From Bacillota bacterium (lineage in GTDB: Bacteria; Bacillota; Clostridia; Tissierellales; Sedimentibacteraceae), in contig JAEXUD010000067.1 in NCBI GenBank assembly GCA_023453025.1, positions 1-43,041 of the forward strand: a stretch of 43,041 bases of DNA. Reading direction: 5' to 3'. Below are positions 15,882 to 24,383 of this stretch, piece by piece. Numbering within the stretch: the stretch's first letter is position 1; each line of letters begins with the position of its first letter. Made by a program: the position numbers and the translations under genes. The notes under the pieces are model-generated. The model was not told the DNA's origin and made no database searches. It saw only the letters and a list, made by a program, of their open reading frames with translations.

Positions 15882-16676
15882 CTAAGAAACCAGCTCTATA
15901 TCTTTTTTGCGAAAAATTTGATATCCTGCAGCTAAGAACAGCAACAATAAAGCAGCCAGAGCAAAAATATATTTTGATTCATAAGCAGATGTCAAAATTA
16001 TTGAAGACCCGTTAAAATAATGAATCGGTGAAAGATATCTGAGAAAATCAATACCTGTAATACGCGACATTGAACCGGTTGCATATGACACAAATACCAC
16101 TCCTGTTGATACAGGCAGCGTTGCTCTGATTTTAGGAAATATTGTTCCAATCAGCATACCCAATGTCAGAAACAGCAGCTGAACCATAATAATTGAAACG
16201 GCAATCATTACAAGTGCCCTTGAATTAAAGACATCCGTTGTTCCTCTCATCATGCTTGCATAAGACGCAGCAATATAAAATATACCGACAACAACCGCCT
16301 GGACAACCGATGCCAAAAATTTTGACATATACACGTTTCCTCTGCTCCATGGCTTCGTGATTAAAAAGTCTGCAGAGTTTTGCTTATATTCCTTGGTCAT
16401 TACGCCTAGACCCATATTAAATCCATTTATGGCACATGCAAACATAATAAAGAAAGTCAGGAAATAGTATATACCCATAGGCGTACTTAAAACCTCCATG
16501 CTAATGCCGACAGAATCAAAAAAAGCATTATCACCTATTAATTCCATTCCGTCAGCCGCATTTGCTATCATTTTTATATATACAGGCAGCATGAGGTATA
16601 TTGCTGCTGATAATGCAAGTGACCAAGCAATAATAGATTTCCTCAGCTGTCTTATTTCAAATTTAAAAATAACCAT
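15882..16676 (-). CDS. ABC-2 type exporter permease
   Basis: A 264-residue membrane protein with about six helices; the loop TKEYKQNSADFLITKPWSRGNVYMSK is the ABC-2 cytoplasmic signature region, corresponding to the similar loop in the following permease. It starts 10 bases after the ATPase gene, with AGGGGG as ribosome binding site, and runs 11 bases short of the second permease. The two permeases and the ATPase should form a heterodimeric channel with two ATPase copies. Substrate not determinable. Confidence 0.85.
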   Translation of the reverse strand: MVIFKFEIRQLRKSIIAWSLALSAAIYLMLPVYIKMIANAADGMELIGDNAFFDSVGISMEVLSTPMGIYYFLTFFIMFACAINGFNMGLGVMTKEYKQNSADFLITKPWSRGNVYMSKFLASVVQAVVVGIFYIAASYASMMRGTTDVFNSRALVMIAVSIIMVQLLFLTLGMLIGTIFPKIRATLPVSTGVVFVSYATGSMSRITGIDFLRYLSPIHYFNGSSIILTSAYESKYIFALAALLLLFLAAGYQIFRKKDIELVS

Positions 16677-16686
16677 ATTGTACCCC

Positions 16687-17568
16687 CTATTTGTAATAAT
16701 GCAAAAAAATTTCTTCCAGAGTGGGTTCTTCTATAAAAACATCTTCAACCTTAAGCCTGTATATTTTTTCAATAATCCTGCCTGCTTCTCCGCGATAAAT
16801 AAAGGATACCTGATTACCCTTTGTCTGATAATCCGCAACATTGTCTTCTTTGAAGTATTCCTTTGATATGGGTTCAGTAAGCATCATCTGGATTTTTTTG
16901 TAACCATTTTTTCTTAAATCGCTCATATCCTGTACATTGATAATTTTTCCTTCTTTGATTATCGCAACCTTGCTGCATATTCTTTGAACCTCGCTCAATA
17001 CGTGAGAAGAATATAAAATTGTGGCTCCTTTTTTATTTTCCTCCTTAAGAATTTCAAAAAATGTCTCCTTAATCAATGGATCAAGTCCGTTCGTAGGCTC
17101 ATCGAGTATTATTAATTCAGGAGAATGCAGCAATGCGGCTACTATTCCTACCTTCTTTTTATTGCCAAAAGAAAGGTCGCTTATTTTACGTGTATCGTCA
17201 AGCTTCAACCGTTCCTTCAGCTCATTGATTCTTTCGCCGCAATCCACCTGATAAAGATCGGCAGAATACTTAAGCAATTCCTTTACCGTCATGTTCTCAT
17301 AGTAAAATGCTTCCGAAGGAAGATATCCTACCTTCCTTGCTATTTTGTGGGCATCCTTGATGCAGTCCATGCCGAAAATCGCTGCGCTTCCCGACGTTGG
17401 GTGGATAAGTGCCAAAAGAGTCCTGATAGTTGTTGACTTCCCTGCCCCGTTAGGACCTATGAATCCATAAATTTCTCCTCTTTCAACTGTAAAGCTTACA
17501 TCCTCTATACCCCTGTGTTTGCCATAAAATTTTGAAAAATGTTGAATTTCTATTATATTTCTACTCAT
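16687..17568 (-). CDS. ABC exporter ATP-binding protein
   Basis: A 293-residue ATPase that powers the two permeases downstream. Walker A GPNGAGKST near residue 40, Q-loop region YLPSEAFYYENMT, a signature reading LSFGNKKKVGI in place of the usual LSGGQ (common in this drug-export subfamily), Walker B LIILDEPTNGLDP, H-loop SSHVL, then the C-terminal extension of the drug-exporter type. The ATG is preceded by GGAGGAGTT and overlaps the tetR stop by 4 bp (ATGA), so translation is coupled to the repressor gene. A longer TTG-started reading (17592) lacks a suitable ribosome binding site. Confidence 0.93.
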   Translation of the reverse strand: MSRNIIEIQHFSKFYGKHRGIEDVSFTVERGEIYGFIGPNGAGKSTTIRTLLALIHPTSGSAAIFGMDCIKDAHKIARKVGYLPSEAFYYENMTVKELLKYSADLYQVDCGERINELKERLKLDDTRKISDLSFGNKKKVGIVAALLHSPELIILDEPTNGLDPLIKETFFEILKEENKKGATILYSSHVLSEVQRICSKVAIIKEGKIINVQDMSDLRKNGYKKIQMMLTEPISKEYFKEDNVADYQTKGNQVSFIYRGEAGRIIEKIYRLKVEDVFIEEPTLEEIFLHYYK

Positions 17569-18188
17569 AACTCCTCCTGTTTGTAAAAGCAACGTTTCAT
17601 AATATCGAAATAATCATCCCACTCGCCAAGCAGCTCAATTTCTATATCTTCAAATGAATTTAATCTGCTCCTCTGCTGTTCTGAGAAGCTGAGCATCGTC
17701 CAATTAATGATATCCAATGTTTTATTGATATCAATGTCATCACGGAATTTAGAAAAATCAATATTTTCATAAATTTTGACGAATCCCTTTTCTATAATTT
17801 CCTTTTTCATTTTATCTATTTCCGGTTTAACCTCTGTTGATTCTTCTTTACCGACTGCATCAATAAAATCAAATGCCTGCGGAAATTTCTTCATTATCCT
17901 GAACTTGATAAATCCCAATTCTCTGACTCTTACAAAAAAATCAGTTTCGCTCAAATTTATTTCGTCATAAATTTTTTCAATAATTTCCGCAACATAGCCA
18001 ATTAAGTAAAAATATAATTCTCTTTTGCTTTTAAAATAATTAAACAATGAGCCTTTTGAAATATCCGCATCTTTAACAATCTCATTGGTCGAAGCTCTTT
18101 CATAGCCGTTTTTAGAAAACTCTTTTAAAGCGGCATTTATGATGCGTATTTGTTTGTCGGACTCTAAAGCATAAAATTTCTTTAAAAT
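17565..18188 (-). CDS. TetR-family repressor with apparent ATT start
   Basis: A 207-residue TetR protein. The helix-turn-helix is complete only if translation starts well upstream of the first ATG: in-frame codons before it read LESDKQIRIINAALKEF, then NGYERASTNEIVKDADISKG, and after them SLFNYFKSKRELY, exactly the TetR DNA-binding domain. No ATG, GTG or TTG is in that frame; the best start is ATT at 18186-18188, 6 bases after AGAGGTGA. ATT is a rare start best known from infC. Alternatives are a mutated start codon or a sequencing error. The gene is first in the exporter operon and sits behind a palindromic operator on its own promoter, so it should repress itself and the exporter. Confidence 0.8.
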   Translation of the reverse strand: MLKKFYALESDKQIRIINAALKEFSKNGYERASTNEIVKDADISKGSLFNYFKSKRELYFYLIGYVAEIIEKIYDEINLSETDFFVRVRELGFIKFRIMKKFPQAFDFIDAVGKEESTEVKPEIDKMKKEIIEKGFVKIYENIDFSKFRDDIDINKTLDIINWTMLSFSEQQRSRLNSFEDIEIELLGEWDDYFDIMKRCFYKQEEL

Positions 18189-18221
18189 ATTAAGTCACCT
18201 CTTTTATTTTGTATACAGCAA

Positions 18222-18271
18222 TGACCACCATGGTCATATATCATTATACAATATATGACCATGGTGGTCAA
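18222..18271 (-). promoter_or_regulatory. TetR operator on a near-consensus promoter
   Basis: A perfect inverted repeat with 20-bp arms (18222-18241 and 18251-18270) in which each arm is itself a site of the form TGACCA-N3-TGGTCA. On the minus strand TTGACC (18266-18271), 17 bp and TATAAT (18243-18248) overlap it. Two repressor dimers could cover -35 and the region after -10. It is the natural target of the TetR protein encoded just downstream. Confidence 0.85.
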
Positions 18272-18302
18272 GGGTTTGTTTAATTTTTTATTTAATTAAT
18301 TT

Positions 18303-20678
18303 TTATCTGTTTCTATCTTTAATAATTTCCACCGTTCCGTTTCCGCCGTCAACAATAATCCTGTCTCCGGTTTTGAGCCTCAGTGTGGCATTGCCGCAGC
18401 CTACAACAGCAGGTATGCCAAGCTCTCTGGCTACAATGGCAGCATGTGACAGCGGCGCTCCCACATCAGTTACAACAGCGGCAGCTCTGGGAAAAAGCGG
18501 TGTCCATCCTACATTGGTAGTTGTGGCAACTAAAATTTCACCCGGCAATAACTTATCTCCCTCTTCCGGGATTGACAGCACCCTCACAATTCCTTCAACC
18601 CTGCCTGCAGACCCGGAAAGTCCTTTCAGTATTTCTGAGTCCGGAGAAGCAGCAGAAGTCATGGAGGAATCATAATAATCCATTCTTCTGTCAGGGTTCT
18701 TAACCCATTCATACGGGTTAAACCGTCCGTTTATAATTGACGGAAACGGCGGAAATGATTTATATTTTTCATAGTTTTCTTTTCTCGCGGGAATAAACTT
18801 CAATGCGGATTTATCATCCTTTGAAATCAAATTTATAATATCACTGATATACAGGAAAAACACATCTTCACCTATTCCTGTAATTTCTGCCGCCTTAAGT
18901 GCAAATTCCCTGTTGATTCTGAAAACCCTTACCAGCTCCGAGCGGGCTGCTTCTCTTCCGCGAGCACCTTCTGCCGCCTTTTTCAACTGTTTCTTGAGCC
19001 ATTTTATCTTGTCAGGAAATTTTTCTTGAAATCTTTTCAATGCTTCTTCATATTTATCACGCTGTGTATTCAGAAGCCCTTCTACATCTGTTTCAGACTC
19101 AACAAATTCATTTATCTGACTATCCAGCCAGGAATCATCCTCTGACGGTCCGGGAATTGATAACTCAAATTCATGCGGACCTCGATGTCCGTACTGTTCC
19201 ATATATTCTTCACGGCTTATACCGCCATTTATAACCCCTGATATGCCAACAACGGGTCCAAGACTTTCAAGTACAGAATCACCTCTCAGATTTGACAACA
19301 GCATACTGGAATCTTCAGCTCCCACCATTTTTGTTAACTTCTTGCTCAGTGTCATTGCCAAAACAGCTTTACTTCCTCCTGCCATATGTGTCCACCATGC
19401 CTTTGAATTATATGGCTGAAGTTTATCATTCCATAAGCAATACAATTCTTCCAAAGTTGTTGCTTCTTTTATCTGCTCTGTCATTTTTCTGCACCAATCC
19501 GGAGTGTCTTTAATATGCTGTGACATATTTTTAGAAGCTTTTGACATATTTTTTATTAATTTTTTAATTTCCGGCAGCATTACCTTAACCAGGTACATAC
19601 GTCTGAAGGGATAGACAGGCACATTCATGCCTTCGGGAAGTTGCCCGAACAAGTCATCCATAAGCACCATGCCTCGCTTTACACTAATGCCGTATAATCC
19701 CGTGATGGCGGACAATCTTTGACTGATATTTGAATATATTCTGCCGCATATATTGCCGGACCACAGATAGTATCCCGGGATAAAACCTGACTCAATGTCA
19801 AGGTCTCTGATTATACTCCATGTGAGCGGGGAAACAACATCAGGAACTGCCTCGCCAACATTTGTGTTCACCCACAGGGCATCACCTGCTAAGCTTTCAT
19901 TTATCTCATAAGTGTCCAAATTGCCTGATGTTAAAGTGGTTATAGGTCTTGCCTGCAGGATGTATAGATTTCCTTTTGCTATTGCCCACTCAATATCCTG
20001 TTGATTGCCCAGTTCCTCTACCAGCTTTGAGGCCTGCTTATATAAATTTGACGCATACTTTTTAAATTCATCAGGTCCTTCATATTTTCCTTTTGGCCTT
20101 ATCAGCTTAAAGTCATAGGCGTTTGCTTCTCCTGACACCAGCTGCTCTCCGATGCCGTACACATAATTGCCTGTCATGCCTGCATGACTGCCTGTAATTG
20201 GATCGGCAGTAAACAGCACGCCGGATATTTCAGGCTGTACCATCAGCTGTATAACTACGGCTATCTGATGAGTTTGATTTATCCCCTGAATATTGCTGTA
20301 AGCTTTCACTCTCTCTGATTCTCTCGATTTAAATACCGTATCGATGGCTTCCATAACATCATTATCTGTTTTTACATTCAAAACTGATTCAAACTCTCCT
20401 GCAAAGGACGCCGCAGCCGAATCTTCGCTTAGTCCGGAGGACCTTACTGCAAACAACGCTTTTTCATTTTTGCTTCTGAGCTCGCTCAACAAGGATTGAG
20501 TCTCCTTCCAGGCTCCGCTGCTCAGTTTATCATTTTCAAATGCAGATGGTAAAACCACAAAACCATCGGGAACCGGATAACCTCCTTGATACATCCTCGC
20601 CAGCATGGCTCCCTTTCCTCCTGCACATGCCTGCAGCTCAGCAGTCAAATCTTTAAAGCTTATTACCATTTTTCCCAT
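18303..20678 (-). CDS. Rifampin phosphotransferase-like PEP-utilising enzyme
   Basis: A 791-residue protein with the Rph layout: N-terminal ATP-grasp domain (GGKGAMLARM, RSSGLSEDSAAASFAGEFES, QDIEWAIAKGNLYILQARPI), a central domain (about 310-690) that in Rph binds rifampin, and a C-terminal swivelling phosphohistidine domain with GAPLSHAAIVARELGIPAVV, catalytic His about 745. Rph transfers the beta-phosphate of ATP to rifampin, leaving AMP and phosphate. It is about 75 residues shorter than Listeria Rph (867), and PEP synthase-like relatives of unknown substrate share the fold, so rifampin itself is inference. It starts 12 bases after a TetR gene and should be under its control. Confidence 0.8.
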   Translation of the reverse strand: MGKMVISFKDLTAELQACAGGKGAMLARMYQGGYPVPDGFVVLPSAFENDKLSSGAWKETQSLLSELRSKNEKALFAVRSSGLSEDSAAASFAGEFESVLNVKTDNDVMEAIDTVFKSRESERVKAYSNIQGINQTHQIAVVIQLMVQPEISGVLFTADPITGSHAGMTGNYVYGIGEQLVSGEANAYDFKLIRPKGKYEGPDEFKKYASNLYKQASKLVEELGNQQDIEWAIAKGNLYILQARPITTLTSGNLDTYEINESLAGDALWVNTNVGEAVPDVVSPLTWSIIRDLDIESGFIPGYYLWSGNICGRIYSNISQRLSAITGLYGISVKRGMVLMDDLFGQLPEGMNVPVYPFRRMYLVKVMLPEIKKLIKNMSKASKNMSQHIKDTPDWCRKMTEQIKEATTLEELYCLWNDKLQPYNSKAWWTHMAGGSKAVLAMTLSKKLTKMVGAEDSSMLLSNLRGDSVLESLGPVVGISGVINGGISREEYMEQYGHRGPHEFELSIPGPSEDDSWLDSQINEFVESETDVEGLLNTQRDKYEEALKRFQEKFPDKIKWLKKQLKKAAEGARGREAARSELVRVFRINREFALKAAEITGIGEDVFFLYISDIINLISKDDKSALKFIPARKENYEKYKSFPPFPSIINGRFNPYEWVKNPDRRMDYYDSSMTSAASPDSEILKGLSGSAGRVEGIVRVLSIPEEGDKLLPGEILVATTTNVGWTPLFPRAAAVVTDVGAPLSHAAIVARELGIPAVVGCGNATLRLKTGDRIIVDGGNGTVEIIKDRNR

Positions 20679-20690
20679 GACAGCACTCCT

Positions 20691-21302
20691 TTAATTTTGA
20701 ATTCCGTAACGAATCATATCAAGAAATTTATTTCTCTCTTCAATGAAGCTTTGAAGATGCATTTCATTCAAATCCTTATTGTCTGACAGCTCTGACAGGT
20801 ATCTATCCTCAAAATAATCCAATGTAAGCTTGATTAATTTGAATGCCAGCACTCGGTCAACGCCTTCCCTGAGAGGAACCTTTTCAAATAAATCCTCTAA
20901 TGACTTATCTCTGCTATAAATAAGTTCCCCGTATTTTGCGTTGATTTCCGCCTTTAACTCCTCCGGCGTGTCATAAAATGCTTCCATTATAACCTTGTAT
21001 AAATCCGGATTTTCTCTGTAGTATTTAAATTTTACCGTACTGATATATTCCTTAGTTTCAAAAAAATTATTCTGATCAAACATGTTGTCAAAACCCATTT
21101 CATTTCTTCCTTTTTCAAAGCATCTGTCAATTAATGACAGGTATAACTCTTTTTTGCTTTTAAAGTGATGAAATATTAATGCCCTGGATATACCCGAGGC
21201 TTCCGCCAACATGCCTGTCGAGGTTTTCTCGTACCCATGACGTGCAAACACAGATAAGCAGGCATCCAGGATTTCTTCTTTATCATAAATTTTTTTAGGC
21301 AT
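20691..21302 (-). CDS. TetR-family repressor, partner of Rph-like gene
   Basis: A 203-residue TetR protein: helix-turn-helix at about residues 24-45 (GYEKTSTGMLAEASGISRAL), then HHFKSKKELYLSL, then an all-helical ligand domain of unrelated sequence. It is first in a two-gene operon with the Rph-like enzyme. Its promoter is a perfect consensus and carries a palindrome (21355-21368), so autoregulation with derepression by a ligand is likely (inference). Confidence 0.9.
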   Translation of the reverse strand: MPKKIYDKEEILDACLSVFARHGYEKTSTGMLAEASGISRALIFHHFKSKKELYLSLIDRCFEKGRNEMGFDNMFDQNNFFETKEYISTVKFKYYRENPDLYKVIMEAFYDTPEELKAEINAKYGELIYSRDKSLEDLFEKVPLREGVDRVLAFKLIKLTLDYFEDRYLSELSDNKDLNEMHLQSFIEERNKFLDMIRYGIQN

Positions 21303-21340
21303 TTTTATCTCCTTTATTTTACTGACTGCGGTGTTAATAA

Positions 21341-21369
21341 ATTATAGCACTTGCTGACACCCCTGTCAA
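21341..21369 (-). promoter_or_regulatory. Consensus promoter with embedded palindrome
   Basis: On the minus strand TTGACA (21364-21369), 17 bp, TATAAT (21341-21346): a perfect housekeeping promoter. TGACA-CCCC-TGTCA (21355-21368) overlaps the -35 and spacer. A related, weaker half-palindrome TGACTGCGGTGTTA lies at 21322-21335. Such a strong promoter needs repression, presumably by the TetR it drives. Confidence 0.8.
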
Positions 21370-21510
21370 TATAATATGCAATCCTTTTCTAAATATACTG
21401 AATTTCAAAACCACAGTTAACTCTCACATAAAAATTTAAAAACAGCGTTGGGCTGTCATTTCAGCATCAGGAACTTATACAACCCTATGGAATATGAATA
21501 ATAAAAAAAC
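21370..21510. other. Part of the 321-bp gap, nothing recognised
   Basis: The gap 21303-21623 holds a promoter (21341-21369), this unassigned AT-rich stretch, and a long hairpin (21511-21572). No coding frame is seen. Confidence 0.4.
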
Positions 21511-21572
21511 ACTTAAGGATTGATTGAATATGCCCCTGTCAAGTAGACAGTGGCATATTCAAGTCCTTAAGT
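21511..21572. terminator. Long bipartite hairpin, bidirectional terminator
   Basis: Outer arms ACTTAAGGA (21511-21519) and TCCTTAAGT (21564-21572), inner arms TTGAATATGCC / GGCATATTCAA, and CTGTC / GACAG around a 5-base loop AAGTA make a stem of about 25 bp. T-rich tracts follow on both strands (TTTTTTTATT on the minus, TTGTTTTG on the plus). It ends the minus-strand operon at 21624. Its length and three-part build suggest it came from a mobile palindromic element. Confidence 0.7.
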
Positions 21573-21623
21573 TGTTTTGTTTGATAATTTATGATAATTT
21601 TTAAAAAATAATCAGGATATTTT

Positions 21624-22199
21624 TTAAGCTCTATTTTTTTCTATTTTTTTAAATCCAAAATATATCAAGGCTATGCAAATTATCAACCCGGCTATTGCAG
21701 GAATAAATATGGATTTTCCTGCTTCTCCTCCAAAGACAACACTCCATGCCATTTTAGCCACGGCAATAAATACCAGCACTGAAATCCCAAAATATAAGTT
21801 TCGTTTCCAAAAGGCTGCGGCTAATGCTGAAAGTGAAACAGGGATAAGCAATGTAATCAATATCTTGGTTATTCCCCAATCACCTGATAAATAGTCCATT
21901 TCCATTTGAAGGAAATCCTTCACCTGGCTGCTGACTACATCAGGCTTGGAAAACCAAAACATACTTGTAAGAAGCAAAAATATAGTTCCTGAAATTCCTG
22001 CCCAGCTTTTTTTATATGCAAAGTAACAAAAAGGAACAAGAAATAAGGGTCTTATATACCAGCTCAATTGATTCTGATGGCGTTCATACGCCCAATTGAA
22101 AAAATTACTATTTGTAAATGCCAGTATGAGAAAAATCAATGTACCCAATGCAAATAACAAAGCAATTATTTTATCATAACGTTTAAATTTATTTTCCAT
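21624..22199 (-). CDS. Six-helix membrane protein, unknown function
   Basis: A 191-residue hydrophobic protein with about six transmembrane helices (IIALLFALGTLIFLILAF first) and a basic C-terminus (FGFKKIEKNRA). I recognise no transport or enzyme motif. It starts 15 bases after a TetR gene and should be the gene that repressor controls. TetR plus a small multi-helix protein is a common form of drug or stress response module, but nothing here shows a substrate. Confidence 0.7.
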   Translation of the reverse strand: MENKFKRYDKIIALLFALGTLIFLILAFTNSNFFNWAYERHQNQLSWYIRPLFLVPFCYFAYKKSWAGISGTIFLLLTSMFWFSKPDVVSSQVKDFLQMEMDYLSGDWGITKILITLLIPVSLSALAAAFWKRNLYFGISVLVFIAVAKMAWSVVFGGEAGKSIFIPAIAGLIICIALIYFGFKKIEKNRA

Positions 22200-22214
22200 A
22201 ATATCCTCCTCGTA

Positions 22215-22826
22215 TTATTGTCTGCCTAAACCATTTTTGATAAAATCAACATAATAATTGAGATTACTGATGATGCTTTTCAGTTCCGAATTCCCTTCAT
22301 CACAAAAAATTTCATCAAAATGTGAAAACATATAGTTTATTATCTTGTAGATGAATTCCCTGGGAATATCGCTCCTGAAATCACCTTCATCTATTGCTTT
22401 TTCAATCATGCTGTTTAAAGGATTAACAGAGTCACCGCTCAATGCATTTTTTGCAATATCATAAATTTCATTACCTCTTTCTTTAGCAAACATCTTGCTG
22501 AGATTATGGTATTTTGGGTAAGCAGCAGCAAATTCTGCTCCTATGCCGGCTTGAATTTTAAATTTTTCAAATATATCATTTTTCACTTCTTTTTCAGATT
22601 CAATAAAATTTCTGTTTATAAATTCCCATTTGATTTTAACGGAAGATTCCAGTAAAAATAAATAAAGCTCTTGCTTATCTTTAAAATGATAATAAAATGT
22701 ACCCTTGCTGATACTTGCTTTTTTAATAATACTATTTAAAGATGCTTCTTCATATTTTTTTACAGAAAATTCATCGAGAGCCGCTCGTAATAATTCTTCC
22801 CTTTTTTCGAAACTTTTTTCCTTCAC
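22215..22826 (-). CDS. TetR-family repressor, partner of membrane protein
   Basis: A 203-residue TetR protein: EEASLNSIIKKASISKGTFY is the helix-turn-helix, followed by YHFKDKQELYLFL and a helical ligand domain. Start is GTG (22824-22826) behind AAAGGAG. A 38-bp palindromic operator (22843-22880) lies 16 bases upstream. First gene of a two-gene operon with the membrane protein at 21624-22199. Confidence 0.9.
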   Translation of the reverse strand: MKEKSFEKREELLRAALDEFSVKKYEEASLNSIIKKASISKGTFYYHFKDKQELYLFLLESSVKIKWEFINRNFIESEKEVKNDIFEKFKIQAGIGAEFAAAYPKYHNLSKMFAKERGNEIYDIAKNALSGDSVNPLNSMIEKAIDEGDFRSDIPREFIYKIINYMFSHFDEIFCDEGNSELKSIISNLNYYVDFIKNGLGRQ

Positions 22827-22842
22827 AATAAATTCTCCTTTA

Positions 22843-22910
22843 GTTATAGACCATATAGTCTAGACCATGTGGTCTATAACTATTTTATACAATCTTTTTG
22901 ATTTTGTCAA
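22843..22910 (-). promoter_or_regulatory. Promoter and 38-bp TetR operator
   Basis: On the minus strand TTGACA (22905-22910), 17 bp, TAAAAT (22882-22887). Directly after the -10 lies a near-perfect inverted repeat (22843-22861 with 22862-22880, 17 of 19 positions) in which each half is itself a palindrome of the type TAGACCA-NN-TGGTCTA. Two dimers at the transcription start would block elongation or open-complex formation. The core (GACCA..TGGTC) resembles that of the 18222-18270 operator but with different flanks. Confidence 0.8.
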
Positions 22911-22922
22911 CCTCTAAAAGAA

Positions 22923-22955
22923 AAATCCCTCAAACAGTTATGTTATGAGGGATTT
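22923..22955 (-). terminator. Intrinsic terminator of the second ABC operon
   Basis: AAATCCCTCA (22923-22932) and TGAGGGATTT (22946-22955) form a 10-bp stem; TTTTTCTTTT follows on the minus strand. It lies 14 bp after the last permease gene. Confidence 0.85.
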
Positions 22956-22968
22956 AGAAATTAATATA

Positions 22969-23703
22969 TTAATAAAAGATTTTTCTCTTGAATTTCTTCG
23001 TCAACACTAATATCCAGACTGCCGAAATTAAAATATATATAATCAAATAAATAATTTTACTTTCCACAGCGAATTTTGAAAACCATAAGGACGGTAAAAA
23101 TGATGCCAGGTATTGAATATTTCCTTTTATAAAAAATGGTGCGGGAATTCCCATCAATAACAAGCCGGACAGCTTCATAACGGCCATTCCTTCCACCTTG
23201 TTCTCAGCTATTGAAATTACAATTATAGCCATGATATATCCAAGTATAACTGACATTATAGATAAAATAAATATTTTGATTATTGATATCTCAGTTAAGG
23301 AAAAAATACTTAATGCGATTATTGTTATTAGTGATGAAAGAATTAACGGTAAAACCAGTCTTGAAATTAAATAGCCTTCTTTGCCGATAGGCGTGACAGA
23401 CATATAACTTGTAATTCCATCATCAATTTCCCCCAGAATAACCATGGCTGAAGCATAGCTGAACATAACAGGTGTCAGCACAGCCAAAAACAAATCAAGC
23501 ATAGGATAGTAGGGTGATAATATATATGATAAATCAAAATATCCTGTAAAATATTTTTCTGCTGCCGGCAATCCATACCGTAAAAACAAAATATATAATA
23601 TCGGGGCAAGGCATATCATAAACAGCATAGCGTCCTTGAATATTTGTTTTATAAACTCTTTAAACGAAAAAATTAATCTTTTTTGATTTCCATTACAAAT
23701 CAC
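22969..23703 (-). CDS. ABC-2 type exporter permease
   Basis: A 244-residue membrane protein with about six helices (first one AMLFMICLAPILYILFL). The stretch LGEIDDGITSYMSVTPIGKEGYLISR is the cytoplasmic loop typical of ABC-2 permeases. It starts with GTG overlapping the previous stop by 4 bp (GTGA), showing tight coupling to the first permease. It ends the TetR-ATPase-permease-permease operon. Substrate unknown. Confidence 0.85.
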   Translation of the reverse strand: MICNGNQKRLIFSFKEFIKQIFKDAMLFMICLAPILYILFLRYGLPAAEKYFTGYFDLSYILSPYYPMLDLFLAVLTPVMFSYASAMVILGEIDDGITSYMSVTPIGKEGYLISRLVLPLILSSLITIIALSIFSLTEISIIKIFILSIMSVILGYIMAIIVISIAENKVEGMAVMKLSGLLLMGIPAPFFIKGNIQYLASFLPSLWFSKFAVESKIIYLIIYILISAVWILVLTKKFKRKIFY

Positions 23704-24383
23704 AGCTTAACACCCCCTGTTTGTTGAAACATCAACTTGATATTTTTATATGCAATTAAGTATATTGCTGCCATCCAGATAAATAATACGGCTGTAAGCG
23801 CAAGCATATAATCACTGTTGCCTGCTATGAATCTGACCAGGATACATCCCGGATGTATTAACATAAATGCTTTTTTATCACCGAACATATACCACATAGG
23901 CGGCAGAAAACAAATTATTTCTATCGGTACTGTCGCAACCAGAAATTGATTTAAGCTTTTGGTATTTGCAGCGATTATCAATCCCAACAGCGTAAAAAAG
24001 GCAGAACCTAAAAACGTTCCGACCACAACCATTAATAAGTTGCTGATATCTGCAGATAAAGCAATCAATAATCCCACAACAGCTGAAATCACCCCTAGGG
24101 AGATAACCTTTGAAATTATATATTCACCGGCTCTTACAGGGGAAACGGCTATTGAATTCAGCACTCTTTCGCTTTTCTCAAGCAAGACAATTGCTCCCAT
24201 GAAAAACAATCCCATGGCAGCGGGGTCAGAGAATATCATAATTGTCGCCGCATTTTCCCTCCATGAATGCGGCAGCGCATAAATTATGGCTGTGTATACA
24301 ACTGTAAAAATCATATAGACAAAATAAAATCCATATTTAAACTGAAACTTAATATCACCGGCAATTAAATTTTTCGTCCTCAT
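23700..24383 (-). CDS. ABC-2 type exporter permease
   Basis: A 227-residue membrane protein with about six helices. The region LEKSERVLNSIAVSPVRAGEYIISK is the coupling loop seen in ABC-2 export permeases. ATG overlaps the ATPase stop by 4 bp (ATGA) and its own stop overlaps the next permease by 4 bp, so the four genes are translationally coupled. Works with its neighbour as a heterodimeric channel. Confidence 0.87.
   Translation of the reverse strand: MRTKNLIAGDIKFQFKYGFYFVYMIFTVVYTAIIYALPHSWRENAATIMIFSDPAAMGLFFMGAIVLLEKSERVLNSIAVSPVRAGEYIISKVISLGVISAVVGLLIALSADISNLLMVVVGTFLGSAFFTLLGLIIAANTKSLNQFLVATVPIEIICFLPPMWYMFGDKKAFMLIHPGCILVRFIAGNSDYMLALTAVLFIWMAAIYLIAYKNIKLMFQQTGGVKL

Noticed and set aside
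15052..17568. Bacitracin or lantibiotic exporter with a two-component system
   Set aside because: No histidine kinase or response regulator is near; control is by TetR, so no specific drug can be named.
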